DNA of 64,000 nucleotides, from NCBI RefSeq assembly GCF_964204865.1, contig NC_135250.1, positions 24,109,395 through 24,173,394 of the forward strand, in the 5' to 3' direction. Below the pieces are notes generated by a model that was not told where the DNA came from, did no database searches, and was given only the letters and a program-made list of their open reading frames with translations. Positions 37,786 to 49,324 of the stretch are shown in pieces. Both the position numbers and the translations under genes were made by a program. The stretch is from Styela clava. Taxonomy: Eukaryota > Chordata > Ascidiacea > Stolidobranchia > Styelidae. Position 1 is the first letter of the stretch, and each line of letters begins with the position of its first letter.

Positions 37786-38725
37786 CTGTGAATTTATTTC
37801 AAGCCATTTAGGGCGGGAGGGAGGGGGGTTGAAATATGCGAAACCTTTCTTGTCTTTCTTTAGAGCTATAAGTGTGGCATGCCTTACTGAAATGACGGAG
37901 CTTTTTGTTAGTATACTCGGACAAAACAAATGTTTTTTAATTTTAAATCTTACCACTGGCTGGTCATTTTAATATATTCAGTATTCAAATAATTATATCC
38001 AGTATTTTAGTTAACTTTTATCAGTTATTGTAACTTTTGTATACGACCCCAGAAAGTAAACGGATAAATGGCATTACAATGATATACTATAAATAATATA
38101 CTAATGTTATCTAAGCAAACTTGCACTATATGTAATAATTGTAATAAAATACGTTGTTAATGTACAATATTGTTCATTTGTTATAAATGTGCACCATCAA
38201 AATATGAATTGGGCGAATAAAGTTGCTTTTTCTTTTCAATAGAATTGAGTAAATGTTTAAATGAAAGCATCTAACGTAGGATGACAAAACAGCCTTGTGC
38301 TCGATTAATTTGGTGTCAATGTTGTTTCCGGAACGTGCGTTTCCGAGAATGCAGCTTCCTAATTTTGTGCGAATACTTTTTTATAGGAATGCACTTTTAT
38401 ACGACAACGTAGTTTTGCGACAAAAAATTTTAGCACGAATATAGTTTTGTACAGGTGGATAATGTATTTATGCGAGAATATTGTTTTACTTAAATGTAAT
38501 GTTAGGAGAAGATCATTTTCGCAACAACAGAGCAATGTTCAAACATATGGAGGCAAATTTGCAATGACTAATAATTAACCTAGTATCGCCGATAAAGTCG
38601 GTATCTGTTCCTTCAAAGGCTTTTGAGGGAACTTGTAAATCCAGTGCCATCAACGCAACAATACATAATGGTACCAGTATGAATGTGAACAATGAAATAA
38701 ACGAGATAGCGATCGGAGACCACCT

Positions 38726-39039
38726 ACTTATCGATCCTCTGCATTTTTAGTAAGGGGATACCCCAAAACAGCAACTGCGGTTCCAATTCCTTTGCTCTGA
38801 CTCAATAGCGACACCGCGTGTCCCATAACTAATTTATTAATAACTCGCTCATCATACGACATAATTCATCCAAATTTATCACTGGGTCCTAGATATGAGA
38901 TATATACAAATGCACATGCAAAATTTGGAGCAGATTCAATCTCTCATTCGTGAGATATCGCGTAACATACGAAAGTGTTTAACAGTCAAGCAAACAAACA
39001 AATACCTATCAACATACTTACCGATCGAGATCGATAAGT
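38726..39039 (-). mobile_element. CGATAAGT-TIR MITE, copy 2 (inverted)
   Basis: Reverse complement of the element at 31866-32141: ends ACTTATCGAT and ATCGATAAGT, with matching inner blocks (GTGTCCCATAACTAATTTAT, AGCAGATTCAATCTC). The 101-codon frame across it is a repeat artefact. Confidence 0.75.
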
Positions 39040-39252
39040 ATAAAGATTCCGCTTTAGTTAAAATAAACAGTCTAATTTATATTGAATTATCGGATATGAT
39101 AAGTCTCAAGGGTAATTTGACAATACAAGATTATATAAGTCAGAGCCTTTCTACCGGCTTTCACGCACTTTCATGCATTGAAAATTTGAAATCAAATTGA
39201 TTCGATAGCTAAGGCGAAAATTTAATTTTTTCAACAACCAAAACCACTTTAA

Positions 39253-39275
39253 GAACAACAACAACAACAACAACA
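39253..39275 (+). repeat. (AAC)n microsatellite
   Basis: Seven to eight AAC units. It heads a recurring block, (AAC)n then TTATCAAAA-like then TTCACTTCGTRCCCAA-like, also seen near 5150, 9440 and 56040. Confidence 0.8.
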
Positions 39276-39580
39276 AAAGACTAACCACAATAACAAGATT
39301 TTACCAAAATCACAGTATATGCTCTTTGTACCCAAAATACACTTGCGCACATAAATTCGCTCATAAAAAAACATTTTCGCTGAAATCCATCCTCACTAAA
39401 CTACAATTAATTCTCACAAAAGGTTGGTTTGAAATTTGTAAAACAGTGTGGTTCTAACTAGATTATTAGGTGTTCAGATTATTATTATTGCGACACGTAG
39501 ATGTAATATGCCACATTCCCCTTATTGCGCGTCATTGGGTCGTCCTTTCTCTCATTACTCATGACATTGCAAAATGATTC

Positions 39581-39882
39581 GAACAAAAAAACAAAGAATA
39601 TTCTATTTGTACCTATATTACGTAATAACATTATCTCATCGAAGAGGAATTGTCGTCAACAAATAAGTTGAGTGAAACTTGACGTGGTAAACATCTCACC
39701 CGAATAAATCCCCAAAACGTGTATTGAATGAACAAAAGAATATTCCATTTATACCTATATTATGTAAAAAGAGGATCTCATCGAAGAGTAATGAATTAAT
39801 GAAAACAAGTAGGTTGATTCAAAGTTCAAACTTGAGGTGGACATCTCACTCCGAGTAAATTCCCTTAAAATGATTGAAATTC
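39581..39882 (+). repeat. Two-copy tandem repeat of about 150 bp
   Basis: Units 39581-39729 and 39730-39882 share GAACAAAA, AGAATATTC, ATTTRTACCTATATTAYGTAA, ATCTCATCGAAGAG, GTGGWMATCTCACYC and AATAAATYCC blocks in order. Confidence 0.75.
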
Positions 39883-40187
39883 ATAAATCAAAATTAATAC
39901 TCAAAGCAAGTATATAAATATGTTTGCAGAAAATTTTGATTCAAGCCACTCAAAAAATATATTGAAGGTTTTACACTTTTTAGTATACAGTTTTTAACGG
40001 ACTTGTATTGTACCGGCGGACATTTTTTTTCGAAAACATCACCTGGGGAATTCCCTATTATTTGGAAACAAATCGCTATAAACAAGTTGACTGATTCCAA
40101 AAAAACATCGCAGAGTTCAACATAACATGTTTGTTCAGTATAGTTATTGCAACATCATACTCGCAATAATATACTAATAATATAATA

Positions 40188-40510
40188 TGCGACTGAGCCG
40201 CCCACGACAAATTCAAACAATGAATACGCGTGCGCTACCAGAATAGGGCGGAACATGCCGAAAACGGGCGACGTCACCGGATAATAAACAAGTACGTCAT
40301 CATGCGCGTGCGATATCATCAACAACCCAAACATATATAAGGAATGTTATAAGATAAATTATACTATTCTTATACTGAAGAGTAAGAGACTAGTCTCTAA
40401 GATTCGTTAGTTGATACAATCCACAAATCATGGGAAGGGCTGCAGCCAGTCGACGAGTATAACGTAAAAATAAATATGAATAAACCACGTACCACAAAAA
40501 AAATTCCGCA
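40188..40510 (+). repeat. Possible solo LTR or promoter-like unit
   Basis: GC-richer head with GACGTCACCGG and ACGTCATCATG, a TATATAAGG box at 40334, a hairpin-like AGAGACTAGTCTCT, and AATAAATATGAATAAA about 130 bp on: LTR-like order of enhancer, TATA and poly(A). TG...CA ends can be drawn but no target duplication was found. Confidence 0.25.
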
Positions 40511-40679
40511 TTCAATCAAATTGTTATGTCAATTTGTATTGGAAATAAACTACGTGACTGCGAGCGGAAGCATTAAGAATCAGTTTGAAGTGTATTAGAG
40601 TTTTCTCAAAGTGACAAGGTGATAGGTTACGATTCAAGCAATAATAAGAAAAAATACAGTAATACAGAAAACATTAAAA

Positions 40680-40868
40680 ATAGGGTTAGGCCGCAATTTT
40701 ATTCCTATTTACCTTATTTTAGTTCTATTATGATTTCTGGGACTGCACATTGTTAGCCAAGTGAATATACACCCTGCCCATAGGCTTCAGTTCCTTTACA
40801 CAACTTTATGTAAAATAGGCGTACGAAACTAGTTACCTCCATATTGGTACACATACCTCTGAAGCGCC
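40680..40868. mobile_element. Half copy of the palindromic MITE with its left neighbour block
   Basis: Right arm CCATATTGGTACACATACCT at 40843-40862 and an upstream TAGGGTTAGGCCGCAATTTT block as at 31.05 kb; the left arm is lost. Confidence 0.5.
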
Positions 40869-41565
40869 TAAAAATTTCTAAGGAACTCGAAAATTGACCA
40901 GTGTATATCAATATATCACTAATAAATATCACTAAATAAAATTTTAAATCAAACTTAAATTTCGCAATGTCTATCGTTTATCAACCTTTTATGAATGAAC
41001 TATATTCTATACCGGGGGTATTTCTTTGTTGGGTCAGATAGTAACTGACATGCGCGTGAGTCGTCTATTCGTCAGCTTACCCGTAAAAAACAACCTGCAA
41101 TTATAAAAATTAGCAGTGACGTTTTCGTAAATTCAGTAAAAGCTGTTTGTTTATATGCAGTGCCATGATATTATTTTCGTCACTTTCGCCTCAGTATATC
41201 CTTGTAGACAGGTATTAATTCTATTCAGTGCCTTCTTGAAGCTAAATAGTAAAGTAGTAATTGTTTGAAACCGAGATATATTATAAAATATTCAAATAGT
41301 GAAAGCAAAATAGAGAATTGTATACGCGAAAAAGTTACTTAAAAGAGTGCGAATTGTAAGAGCTTTTGTGACGGCGCTCAGAATCTCTTCATCAGAATAT
41401 AATCTGACACTTACTTGGTCATAGAAGACCCATGTCATGATTATCTAAAATAATTATTTTAATATTTTTTTTAATTTTTAATAGCTTTATTAGTCATACC
41501 TTATCATTGTAGTTGAGTTTATGAGAATCGCTGTCCGTACGTAAACAACGAGAATATTAAGAAAT

Positions 41566-44500
41566 ATGTACAAAGATATCATTAAAACCGTCGTGCCGGC
41601 AGTTATGCTTTTGCTTGTATTCTCTGTGGTGGGTATATTTGCTTCATCAGAAGTAAGCAATGACACGTCCGCCATTGGAACAAATACAAATATCACAACA
41701 ACAGATACAGCAGATTACGTTTATTACTACGACAATAAACCGCTTGAAACACAACAGAATGGGTGAGTGTTTAATTGAGTAATGGCAAAAGGTGTGGTCT
41801 TAAAAATTTCATATTGGATCATAGTTAATAAAATAAGTTACAGTTCAATTCATTATGGAAATATAAATCACAGAGTGATCACGAGTTTTTAGATTTTTTC
41901 TATGCCCTATTTAAGTGAGGATTTGAAACAAACATAGCGCCTCGACTTTATTCCAATATTCACACCGCAAACAAATCTCAAAGAGCCGACAATATTTATA
42001 GTGGTAGTAAAATTTATAAACTGTTTTTTATTATGTGATCCGTGCCTTAATTTCTCACGAGAATTCAATGACTCACAGTTTTACCAATTTATAATTAATT
42101 CATTTTGTGGAAAATTTTAAAATATTATTTGTTAAAAAACATATATATATTTGCCCATTACCTAAAAAATTTGATAAAAAGTCTATCTCTAAAAATATTT
42201 TCAAATTTAAATTTTTTTGGAGCCTAATTATCAAGAACAACTCTTTTTTTAGGATAACAAAGGAAGAAGTAGAAACAATATTCAATACTAAATGGAGGAC
42301 ATTCATGAAAAGAGAATTTAAAGACAATGTTAATATTGTTGCAAAGGTCTGTTATAAGCTAAATTACTTTTTGTAAAAAAAAATTAATGGAATTTTTAAT
42401 AATGCCTTACTAACAATTGCAATAACAGTCGCCATTAGATTGTATTTTGTTGAACTTATTAGACGAATGCGCTTGACTAATAGTAAAACGATCGTGGAGT
42501 TGGAAACAACCTTTGACGATCCAATATCTATTTATAAATTTATTCTGTCGAAAGATATGAGATGATGTCGGTTAACAAGAGACCTTCGTATGGCGCATAC
42601 TTGCGTCGTTCTCTACGCTCAAAGCCATGTACAGGCAGTCGCTGATATCTCTCGCTATGAATAGAGCTAACGTTATTTCGGAAAGTCCGGAATTTTAACA
42701 ATACTCGTCAACACGGACGGGGAGGTATCCGAACGGTCCCAAAAGAGGAAATTCTTAAAATGTATTCGGCATGGAGATTTTGTTAATTAATTTATCAGCA
42801 TTATAATAAGTTGTTATGTATTTAACTTGATGGTGAATCATTAATGTAGTATGTCTGTTATCCGAGTGAAAATATCTTGAACCGTTCTAACTATTGTTAT
42901 TACGACTGTATCATATATATGTAGTTCACATTTTGTGAAAGTTGTCATATCGTATTATTTAAAATTCATTCCATACTGTTTATTAAATTTGGTAAGCTAC
43001 GGTAAATTGGAAATTATAGTTCATTATTACGATGAAGCTCAACCTAATTCAATGCTGAAATGGAACTTATAACTCACTCATTAAATAAATCATGAAAATT
43101 TTTAATTGAAACAGGAACTGCTAAACATGAGAAACAACTGCATTACCAAACACGATAAATATTGGTATTACGACTACGGTGTGAACGACTGCAGGAACTG
43201 CCTGCGTGAAGATTGCGAAAGGAATGATGTGTGCGTTGCGCAATGTGGAGGTAATTTAATATTTGTTTCCTATTTTCAATATTTATCGATGTAATCTGTT
43301 ATCATACTTTACTGTAGTCCTATTTCCGAGTGTATGATGTGGTATTGGGGCATATCTTCCTGTATTCTAAATCTAGCCTTGTACTGTTTTTTTTTTATTA
43401 TTCGTTTTTTTAATGATAAATTTTAAGTATTTTACATCAACACTTTTAGGCGTCATAGATATTGGGAATTTGATAATATTTGAATAGTGACTTTTGCCAT
43501 CAATTGTAACCAAAATTGAATAATTCGCATGTGATAATAAACAAGATTTGACTTGTTTGACATGGATTTTCCTTATGCGAATTGTTTCGCAATATTTGAG
43601 CCGAGGCAAAATCCCGCTTCGTAAAAAAGAATGTTTTTTAGATATACAGAGTGGTGATTTTATTAATTGGTATGAAATGTAAGGAATCATTTTAAGGCAA
43701 TTTTAAAAACAATTTTTATTATTAGTTAATTTTATTTATCTTCCAATAACAATAAGTTAGACAGACGCTTCAAAATAAGAGGTATTAATTTGATGTACAT
43801 GCTACTCCAAAACGGCGAGACTCCTGACATTACCATTCTTGTAGATTTTTAAGCCCTAGTTTTAGCTTTCTTGGGTGCAGGATTTCAAAGCCTGATTAAT
43901 AGGCTCAAATTTTATCAACTAAGATTTAACTTATAGTTGGTGATTTTACTGTTCAGAAATTCTTCGTGTGAAGGCTTTAGAAGAAGAGTCTGCGAGTAAT
44001 CGCAATTTAGCGGTAAGTGAACATCGTACGAACTTTGACTTTGTGATAGAGTAGTAATTGTTGATAGGGTTATGCTCTAAAGCAGTGGTTCCTAAGTTTT
44101 TATGGCTTGTGGCACACCTTCCGAAAGCTTTAGGCACTTATGGCCCCCCATGTTTATAATTTAATCATCAATGAATATATACAGAATTAACCATTTGCCT
44201 TGGAAGTAACAGATTCGTCATTCCCATTTGTGTTATATCACCATTTGCAAATGTATCTAAAATACTGCATATGATCATTATTTTATTAATTTAATTTTCA
44301 AATATTACAGATAATATCACTGACATTGATTGGGATACTATTTGTAGTTGTTGTAGTTGTATTCTCAATGTCGGCATCCAAATTCTACCGCTTGAGCAAG
44401 AAATACGAAACCGTAAAACCAGTACGAAATGTTCAACCAACGAAAGCTGATGCCGACGAAGCTGCTGAGAAATTGGTCAAAGTAATTTGTCAAACAGGTA

Positions 44501-44919
44501 AGAAATGACATGGGCAAACTGCGGCCCGCGGGTCGAATTCGGCCCTTTGGGTAATTCAATCCGGCCCACCTGATGCTGCTACAACCAACGTAAAACCAAA
44601 TTTTGATGTTTTTGATAAAAGGAAGTTGTTGAGATTGCGATTACATTTAGTTTTAGCACGATGCTTATCGTTTTCCACGTTTGCTTTCGTTACTGTTATC
44701 ATTGTTTATAAAATGTAACTTTTTATGCCACCCTTCCATGGCCGCCAATCTAAATGGGCAAGATATTTGGCCCGTGATCCGAAAACCTTGCCAATCCCTG
44801 TATAAAATATTTGAAATTATTTATTCCTATTTAACAATGGAATGAGCTTATGATATTGGTAACTTTGTATTACAGATAGCGGTACAGGATCAGCAGTGAC
44901 AATTGCAAAGGAAACTTAG
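41566..44919 (+). CDS. Type I membrane protein with one BCMA-like Cys-rich repeat (TNF-receptor-like), copy A
   Basis: Exons 41566-41762, 42253-42346, 43115-43250, 43957-44012, 44311-44497, 44876-44919; 237 aa; phases 2,0,1,0,1. Order: signal peptide (VMLLLVFSVVGIFASS, about 12-28); Thr-rich linker with YVYYYDN; a charged helix-like segment; the Cys module at residues 106-141 with six Cys spaced C-x16-C-x2-C-x4-C-x5-C-x3-C; an acidic stalk; a transmembrane segment (about 162-182, ILFVVVVVVFSM); and a basic then acidic cytoplasmic tail of about 55 residues. The Cys spacing and the aromatic-Asp pair six residues before the second Cys resemble BCMA-type single-CRD TNF receptors (known BCMA spacing 12,2,3,8,3). 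No death domain or clear TRAF motif is visible. Donor of exon 2 (AAG|GTCTGT) is weak. AATAAA at 45309-45314. Confidence 0.75.
44085..44150 (+). mobile_element. hAT-type remnant in intron 4 of receptor copy A
   Basis: GCAGTGGTTCCTAAGTTTTT is a typical hAT end (CAGTGGTTCYYAA), followed by GTGGCACACC and GGCCCCCC; the other end is not found. Confidence 0.45.
44507..44815 (+). mobile_element. hAT-like GGCCCGCGGG non-autonomous element in intron 5 of receptor copy A
   Basis: Left end GGGCAAACTGCGGCCCGCG, right end ACCTTGCCAATCCCTG; homologous in inverse to 20050-20365. It starts only about ten bases beyond the exon 5 donor. Confidence 0.6.
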
Positions 44920-46644
44920 CATTTACGATTACACTAAAGTGCTGATGAAAACCGTCACTTCGCCCTAATGAGAGATCTCAATGAACCAGCACAAGCTATG
45001 AGGAATCCGAGTCAGGTTAAAAATGGAGCAAAAGAAAAGAGAGTTTTTACCGGAGAAATATAGATTTGAAATTAAGTTATTTGACAAGGACTTGTGAATA
45101 ATTTTTACGAATTTCAAATTATAGTAGATTATTGGTAGTAGATATTGATTGTCATGAATATATTCTAATTGATTCATGTTTTAATGATGATGACGTGAGA
45201 ATTTGATGAATTTTTGAATAACTGTGAATCAACTTGACTTGATCAACTTATCTATATACAAATTCTGCTGTTGTATATTATTTTTTGTTTTTGTTTGGTT
45301 TGATTGTGAATAAAGTGGTTGTAATTCAGATTGAGTGTATAAATTTTTAGGAATAACAGTAAAAAAATTATTAACAAAAACTTCGGAAGGAATAAAAAAC
45401 TGAAATTTTAATCGCACGGAAAAAGATAAAATCCAGTAAAAAAATACTGGGAAACACCCAAGTAATAATATGAAACCAAAGTATTACAAATATTTTGTGG
45501 TCAGATTAACCTTTTTGCAGGTGAGGAATAATTATCACACAAGTGGGGAAAATTAAAATAATATGCCACTTTCCGAGTCTTACTCACGAGGGCCGAAGTG
45601 TAGGCTGATAAATATTATTCCATGTTTATCATGGTCACGCGCCAGTGGCGATTGGCAATGAACTTCTATGTAAAACAGTACATTAAAACTTTTACGGTTA
45701 AACTGCCGAAAGTTTTATCTCTATTAAAATCATTAAAAAGTACAAAAAATATGAGACTGAAGTATCGATGTCTAATAATAGAATGTACTAATTTGACAAT
45801 ATATGATGTAGGATTTTTTTTTTAGAGCCGAAAACTAGTTTTCGACTTACTATGCTGATTTGTTTTGAATATATTCACACGGTAGCCAAGTAGCCAAGCT
45901 TTGAAATGTAAAAATTGCAATTTAGTTTAGATTGACCAAGTTTTTAGGTTATAAAACTACAACTTTAATGCCCGAGTGCTTTGCTAGCTAATTTCCATGT
46001 TTCTATGTGTTCAATTTTGATAGACCTAATTAAAAATAAACCAGTTGTTAAAAATGTTGCAGTGCATGTAACCATTGTTTGTGATGGGGAATTTTTGATA
46101 GCAACGAAGCATAAACGACAATGTTAGCGTGCCCCAGGGCTGCTAAATTAACTAATGGAAATAACCTAAAAAACCTCGGATTTTCTCCACATTCTAAGCA
46201 AATTAGTCTGGGTTGGTTTAAACACTAAACAAAATGGTTGCTCTCATAGAGGTGACAAGCACGCAACATTTTTTGGTCGTGAGATTAAGGTATAAGCAGC
46301 GTTGCTTCACCTCAATTTCTGTATTTGAAAACAAGGTATTTTCAAATTATAAGAAAACGCTTTACAATATCGCATGTATATTTTTAATTTATATTTTTTT
46401 GGTTTCACTTTGAAATATGTTGCTTAAATAGGTATAATTATTTTATGCTTCTGGATAGAATGAAATAAAAATAGATCAGAAGACATTTAAGTTCTTACTC
46501 AATCTAAAATGATATGGATCTTTGGATATAAAAAGCTATATCGTAATAATCAGTATCCAAGGTTACACACCTATTCTGTTTTAAAATTTGTCGCAGTATG
46601 TATTCTGCCATTCAACCTCATTTTTTCAGTTTTTTTGCATAGAT

Positions 46645-47220
46645 CAGGGTGGTCCAAGGTTGATGGCCTCGCGAGCCACACTATTATTTTTGATGTGTTC
46701 GCGGGCCACAATAGCGTAACTTATAAATAACTGCAGATTGATTGAATACCGAATTTTACAAATTTGAGATACAGAAGAGTAATTACTAAATTTTCTGACA
46801 TATAGGCAGCATTTTTTGTAATACTGTTTGAGCTGATTGCGACACCCAGCAGGAATTATATTGTTCGGCCATAACATTAATATTTAGTTATCAGACATAG
46901 CCAACCGAAACTAATAGATTCCTCATTCGATTTTCAGTTATTTATTTAAGTCTATTTTGCTAGCATTGATTCCCGACCCAAAAGATAGAAAGCCAACAAT
47001 TTAGATTAGCCAATCACATTATTCAACTTCGCTGGTTTCCTCAGCTAGCCATAACACTAGTCAATTCATTGACATTAGTGGTGTAACAATATATCAAAAG
47101 ATTTTTCTGGGTATTTTTATGACGAAACAACACCAAATTTCGGTTTGTTCGATTTTTCGTTTACCCTCCCGCAATGGCCACGCGGGCCATAGATAATATA
47201 GCCGCGGGCCACATGTAAAC
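46645..47220 (+). mobile_element. hAT-like element with CAGGGTGGTCCAA end, 3' end eroded
   Basis: Starts CAGGGTGGTCCAAGGTTG and has GCCTCGCGAGCCAC, GTTCGCGGGCCAC and, at the far side, CACGCGGGCCATAG and GCCGCGGGCCACATG. The expected right terminus is missing. Confidence 0.55.
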
Positions 47221-47238
47221 ATCGTAAATTTTTTAGAC

Positions 47239-47340
47239 CTCCAGAAGTATGTGCATCAAGATGGCGCACAACCTGAACATAGTATGTGTACCAGATTATG
47301 GTCCAGGTTGTGCGTCATCTTGATGCACATACTGCGGGAG
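47239..47340. mobile_element. Palindromic foldback MITE, best-preserved copy
   Basis: CTCCAGAAGTATGTGCATC / GATGCACATACTGCGGGAG outer arms; inner CAAGATGGCGCACAACCTGA / CAGGTTGTGCGTCATCTTG arms; centre TAGTATGTGTACCAG. Confidence 0.8.
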
Positions 47341-47779
47341 CGACGATTTTTTTAATTCAAATTAATCTCATTCACCACTTCGTTTTTATGTGAGTTAGTT
47401 TGAGTTCACGTTTCCCAAACGGGAAGGAATTTTGCTTAGTATTTGCAGTGGTATTGTGTCGCGTGAAAAAAGCTTTCTTCGATTACATTTACATTCAGTA
47501 TCTTTCCAATATCAACAAATTGATGCGAGGGAAATCTATTTCCAAAAATAATATTTATGCCCATGATTTTACCTATTTTAATACGCCATCGTGTATTCAA
47601 CGTTATTCAAACAAAATTTAATCTAAGAATGGAGTGCATTGAATTATAAATATATAGTTTATTGTGTGGAAATAAGCATTGTAATTTAAATATATAGTGA
47701 CAGGGGATAATTTGCACAGTATGCTTCATAATTCAAGTATTTCATTCGGGAAAACGGTAATTTTATTCTTCAAACTGTC

Positions 47780-48005
47780 ATTAGTTAGACGTTTCAAGCA
47801 AGGCGATACATTCTGTCTATCGTAGATCTCATCCTTGCCTTTTTGTGGCAATTTTGTCTCCGGTGTTTATTTTGCCTTGGTTTGCGCAGCGTGTTGAGAA
47901 TGGATTGGAAATCATCGCTTAGACGCCATTACGGCAAAGGCATAATTGCTGAAATAAACATTTCCTGAACAGCCTAATGATATTTGTTTAATATCATATA
48001 CTTAA
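47780..48005 (+). repeat. Left member of direct repeat flanking the hAT element
   Basis: About 225 bp nearly identical to 48915-49148 (shared TTAGACGCCATTACGGCAAA, CCTGAACAGCCTAATGATAT and others). Confidence 0.85.
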
Positions 48006-48019
48006 TGGATTGGTTAAAT

Positions 48020-48913
48020 CAGGGTGGTCCAAACTGCGTCCCGCCGACGCATTCGGTGCGCCCGCAGAACAATTTTAGCGTAGACTACTAAACCATTGGC
48101 AGATATTTGTATTTATTAGCATAACAGTTTTGATTTCTTTTCAAACTATTCCAACTGGGAATAATCCTTTTCCTGATCCCGATGTCGTGATTGATGTTTG
48201 TTATTATCACGGAATTTCATTGTTGTATCTATAAACGTCAAGACGGTGGCTATTTGGGAATGACGTGCTGTGATCGGTAAAGGAGAATGAATTGTCTTGT
48301 GCAGACAGGAACAAGCCGATGACATGAGCTCGCGTCAAGTAACTCATTTGAATAGACGTTTCGTGTCTTTATTTTAGTCAAACCACTCCTCTATTTTTAA
48401 GCGTTGGCCATGTAACAGCAGGGACCAATCGCAAAGCTGACGGAGCGCAGCACGATCCAGCTTTTTTTCATCGGGATCCAAAATTTTAACAAGGTTGTTT
48501 TTTGGCGGTTTCAAATTTAACAATTCATTATACAATGAGTGTAAAAAAGGTAACCGAGGTAAACTGAGAGAAAACGCATTTACTCCACAACAACATTAAA
48601 CCACAGTGTCTGGTGTGTTTTCAAGTAATATCTTCACAAAAGAATATAATTTTAAGCGACATTACAAAACCAAACACGAGAAAAGATACCGAAAATACCA
48701 CGGTATTTCCCGGGAGGCCATTTTAAAATAACTAAAGGCTTCATATAGTTTCCTTGAAAACCTGATTAGAACAATAAACTCTCATTTTTAAATATATTCA
48801 AAGTGAGTAATTTCGCGATGTTTTGATCACTTTCGTGTTTTTCCGACTGCGGCCCGCGAGACCTCCTCAAAAGTTTTTTCGGCCCTTTAACCTCGCAACA
48901 CTGGACCACCCTG
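48020..48913 (+). mobile_element. 894-bp hAT derivative with CAGGGTGGTCC termini
   Basis: Starts CAGGGTGGTCCAAACTGCG and ends TGGACCACCCTG, inverted termini of at least 11 bp. The inside keeps a decayed zinc-finger BED-like coding segment. It sits exactly between two direct repeats; no 8-bp target duplication is apparent. Confidence 0.75.
48534..48730 (+). pseudogene. Decayed hAT transposase N-terminus (BED-type zinc finger)
   Basis: From ATG at 48535 a frame MSVKKVTEVN meets a stop. After a frame change KPQCLVCFQVISSQK appears, and in another frame EYNFKRHYKTKHEKRY then HGISREAILK before a stop at about 48731. CLVC...YNFKRHYKTKH is the C-x2-C ... H-x4-H pattern typical of hAT/GTF2I-repeat-type BED fingers. 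Frameshifts and stops make it non-functional. Confidence 0.65.
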
Positions 48914-48914
48914 A

Positions 48915-49148
48915 ATTAGACGTTTAAAGCAAGGCAAGACATTTTGTTCTTCATAGTTCTCATTCTTGCCTTTTTGTGATAATTTTGTCTCGGGCGTTTA
49001 TTTTGCCTTAGTTTGCGCATCAGCGTGTTGAGAATGGATTGGGAATCATTGCTTAGACGCCATTACGGCAAAGGCATAATTGCTGAAATAATAATTTCCT
49101 GAACAGCCTAATGATATTTGTTTATTATCATATACTTAATGAATTGGT
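48915..49148 (+). repeat. Right member of direct repeat flanking the hAT element
   Basis: See 47780-48005; differs by scattered substitutions and small indels. Confidence 0.85.
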
Positions 49149-49324
49149 TCAATTAATAACTAAAAGCAAAATCCTTTCCTTTGTCAGCCGTAATTTGTTG
49201 GCCGGCATTTCTGAAAGTAATCTTTATCTTTATAGGAGCTGATACATGTTAAATCAGAATTTCTCTGGCATTATCCCGATTCTGCTTTAATAAAATACCT
49301 ATGTATAACATCATTTATTCCTAC

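Larger units (their letters stand above)
34915..38060 (+). repeat. Tandem segmental duplication unit B (peptide gene 3)
   Basis: Partner of unit A, directly adjacent and in the same orientation. Unit B alone has an insertion of about 90 bp near 35575-35665 and the (GTT)n/CRE repeat in intron 1. Confidence 0.85.
37786..41565. other. Intergenic region between peptide cluster and receptor copy A
   Basis: Contains the 3' end of unit B, the inverted CGATAAGT MITE, an (AAC)n microsatellite (39253-39275), a two-copy tandem repeat (39581-39882), an LTR-like stretch near 40.2-40.5 kb and a half palindromic MITE. No supported gene. Confidence 0.55.

Noticed and set aside
38895-39200. 101-codon plus-strand open frame
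   Set aside because: It lies mostly inside the inverted CGATAAGT-TIR MITE and has no counterpart frame in the copy at 31.9 kb.
47780-49148. LTR retrotransposon
   Set aside because: Direct repeats lack TG...CA ends, and there is no primer-binding site, polypurine tract or reverse-transcriptase frame; the inside has hAT-type inverted termini.
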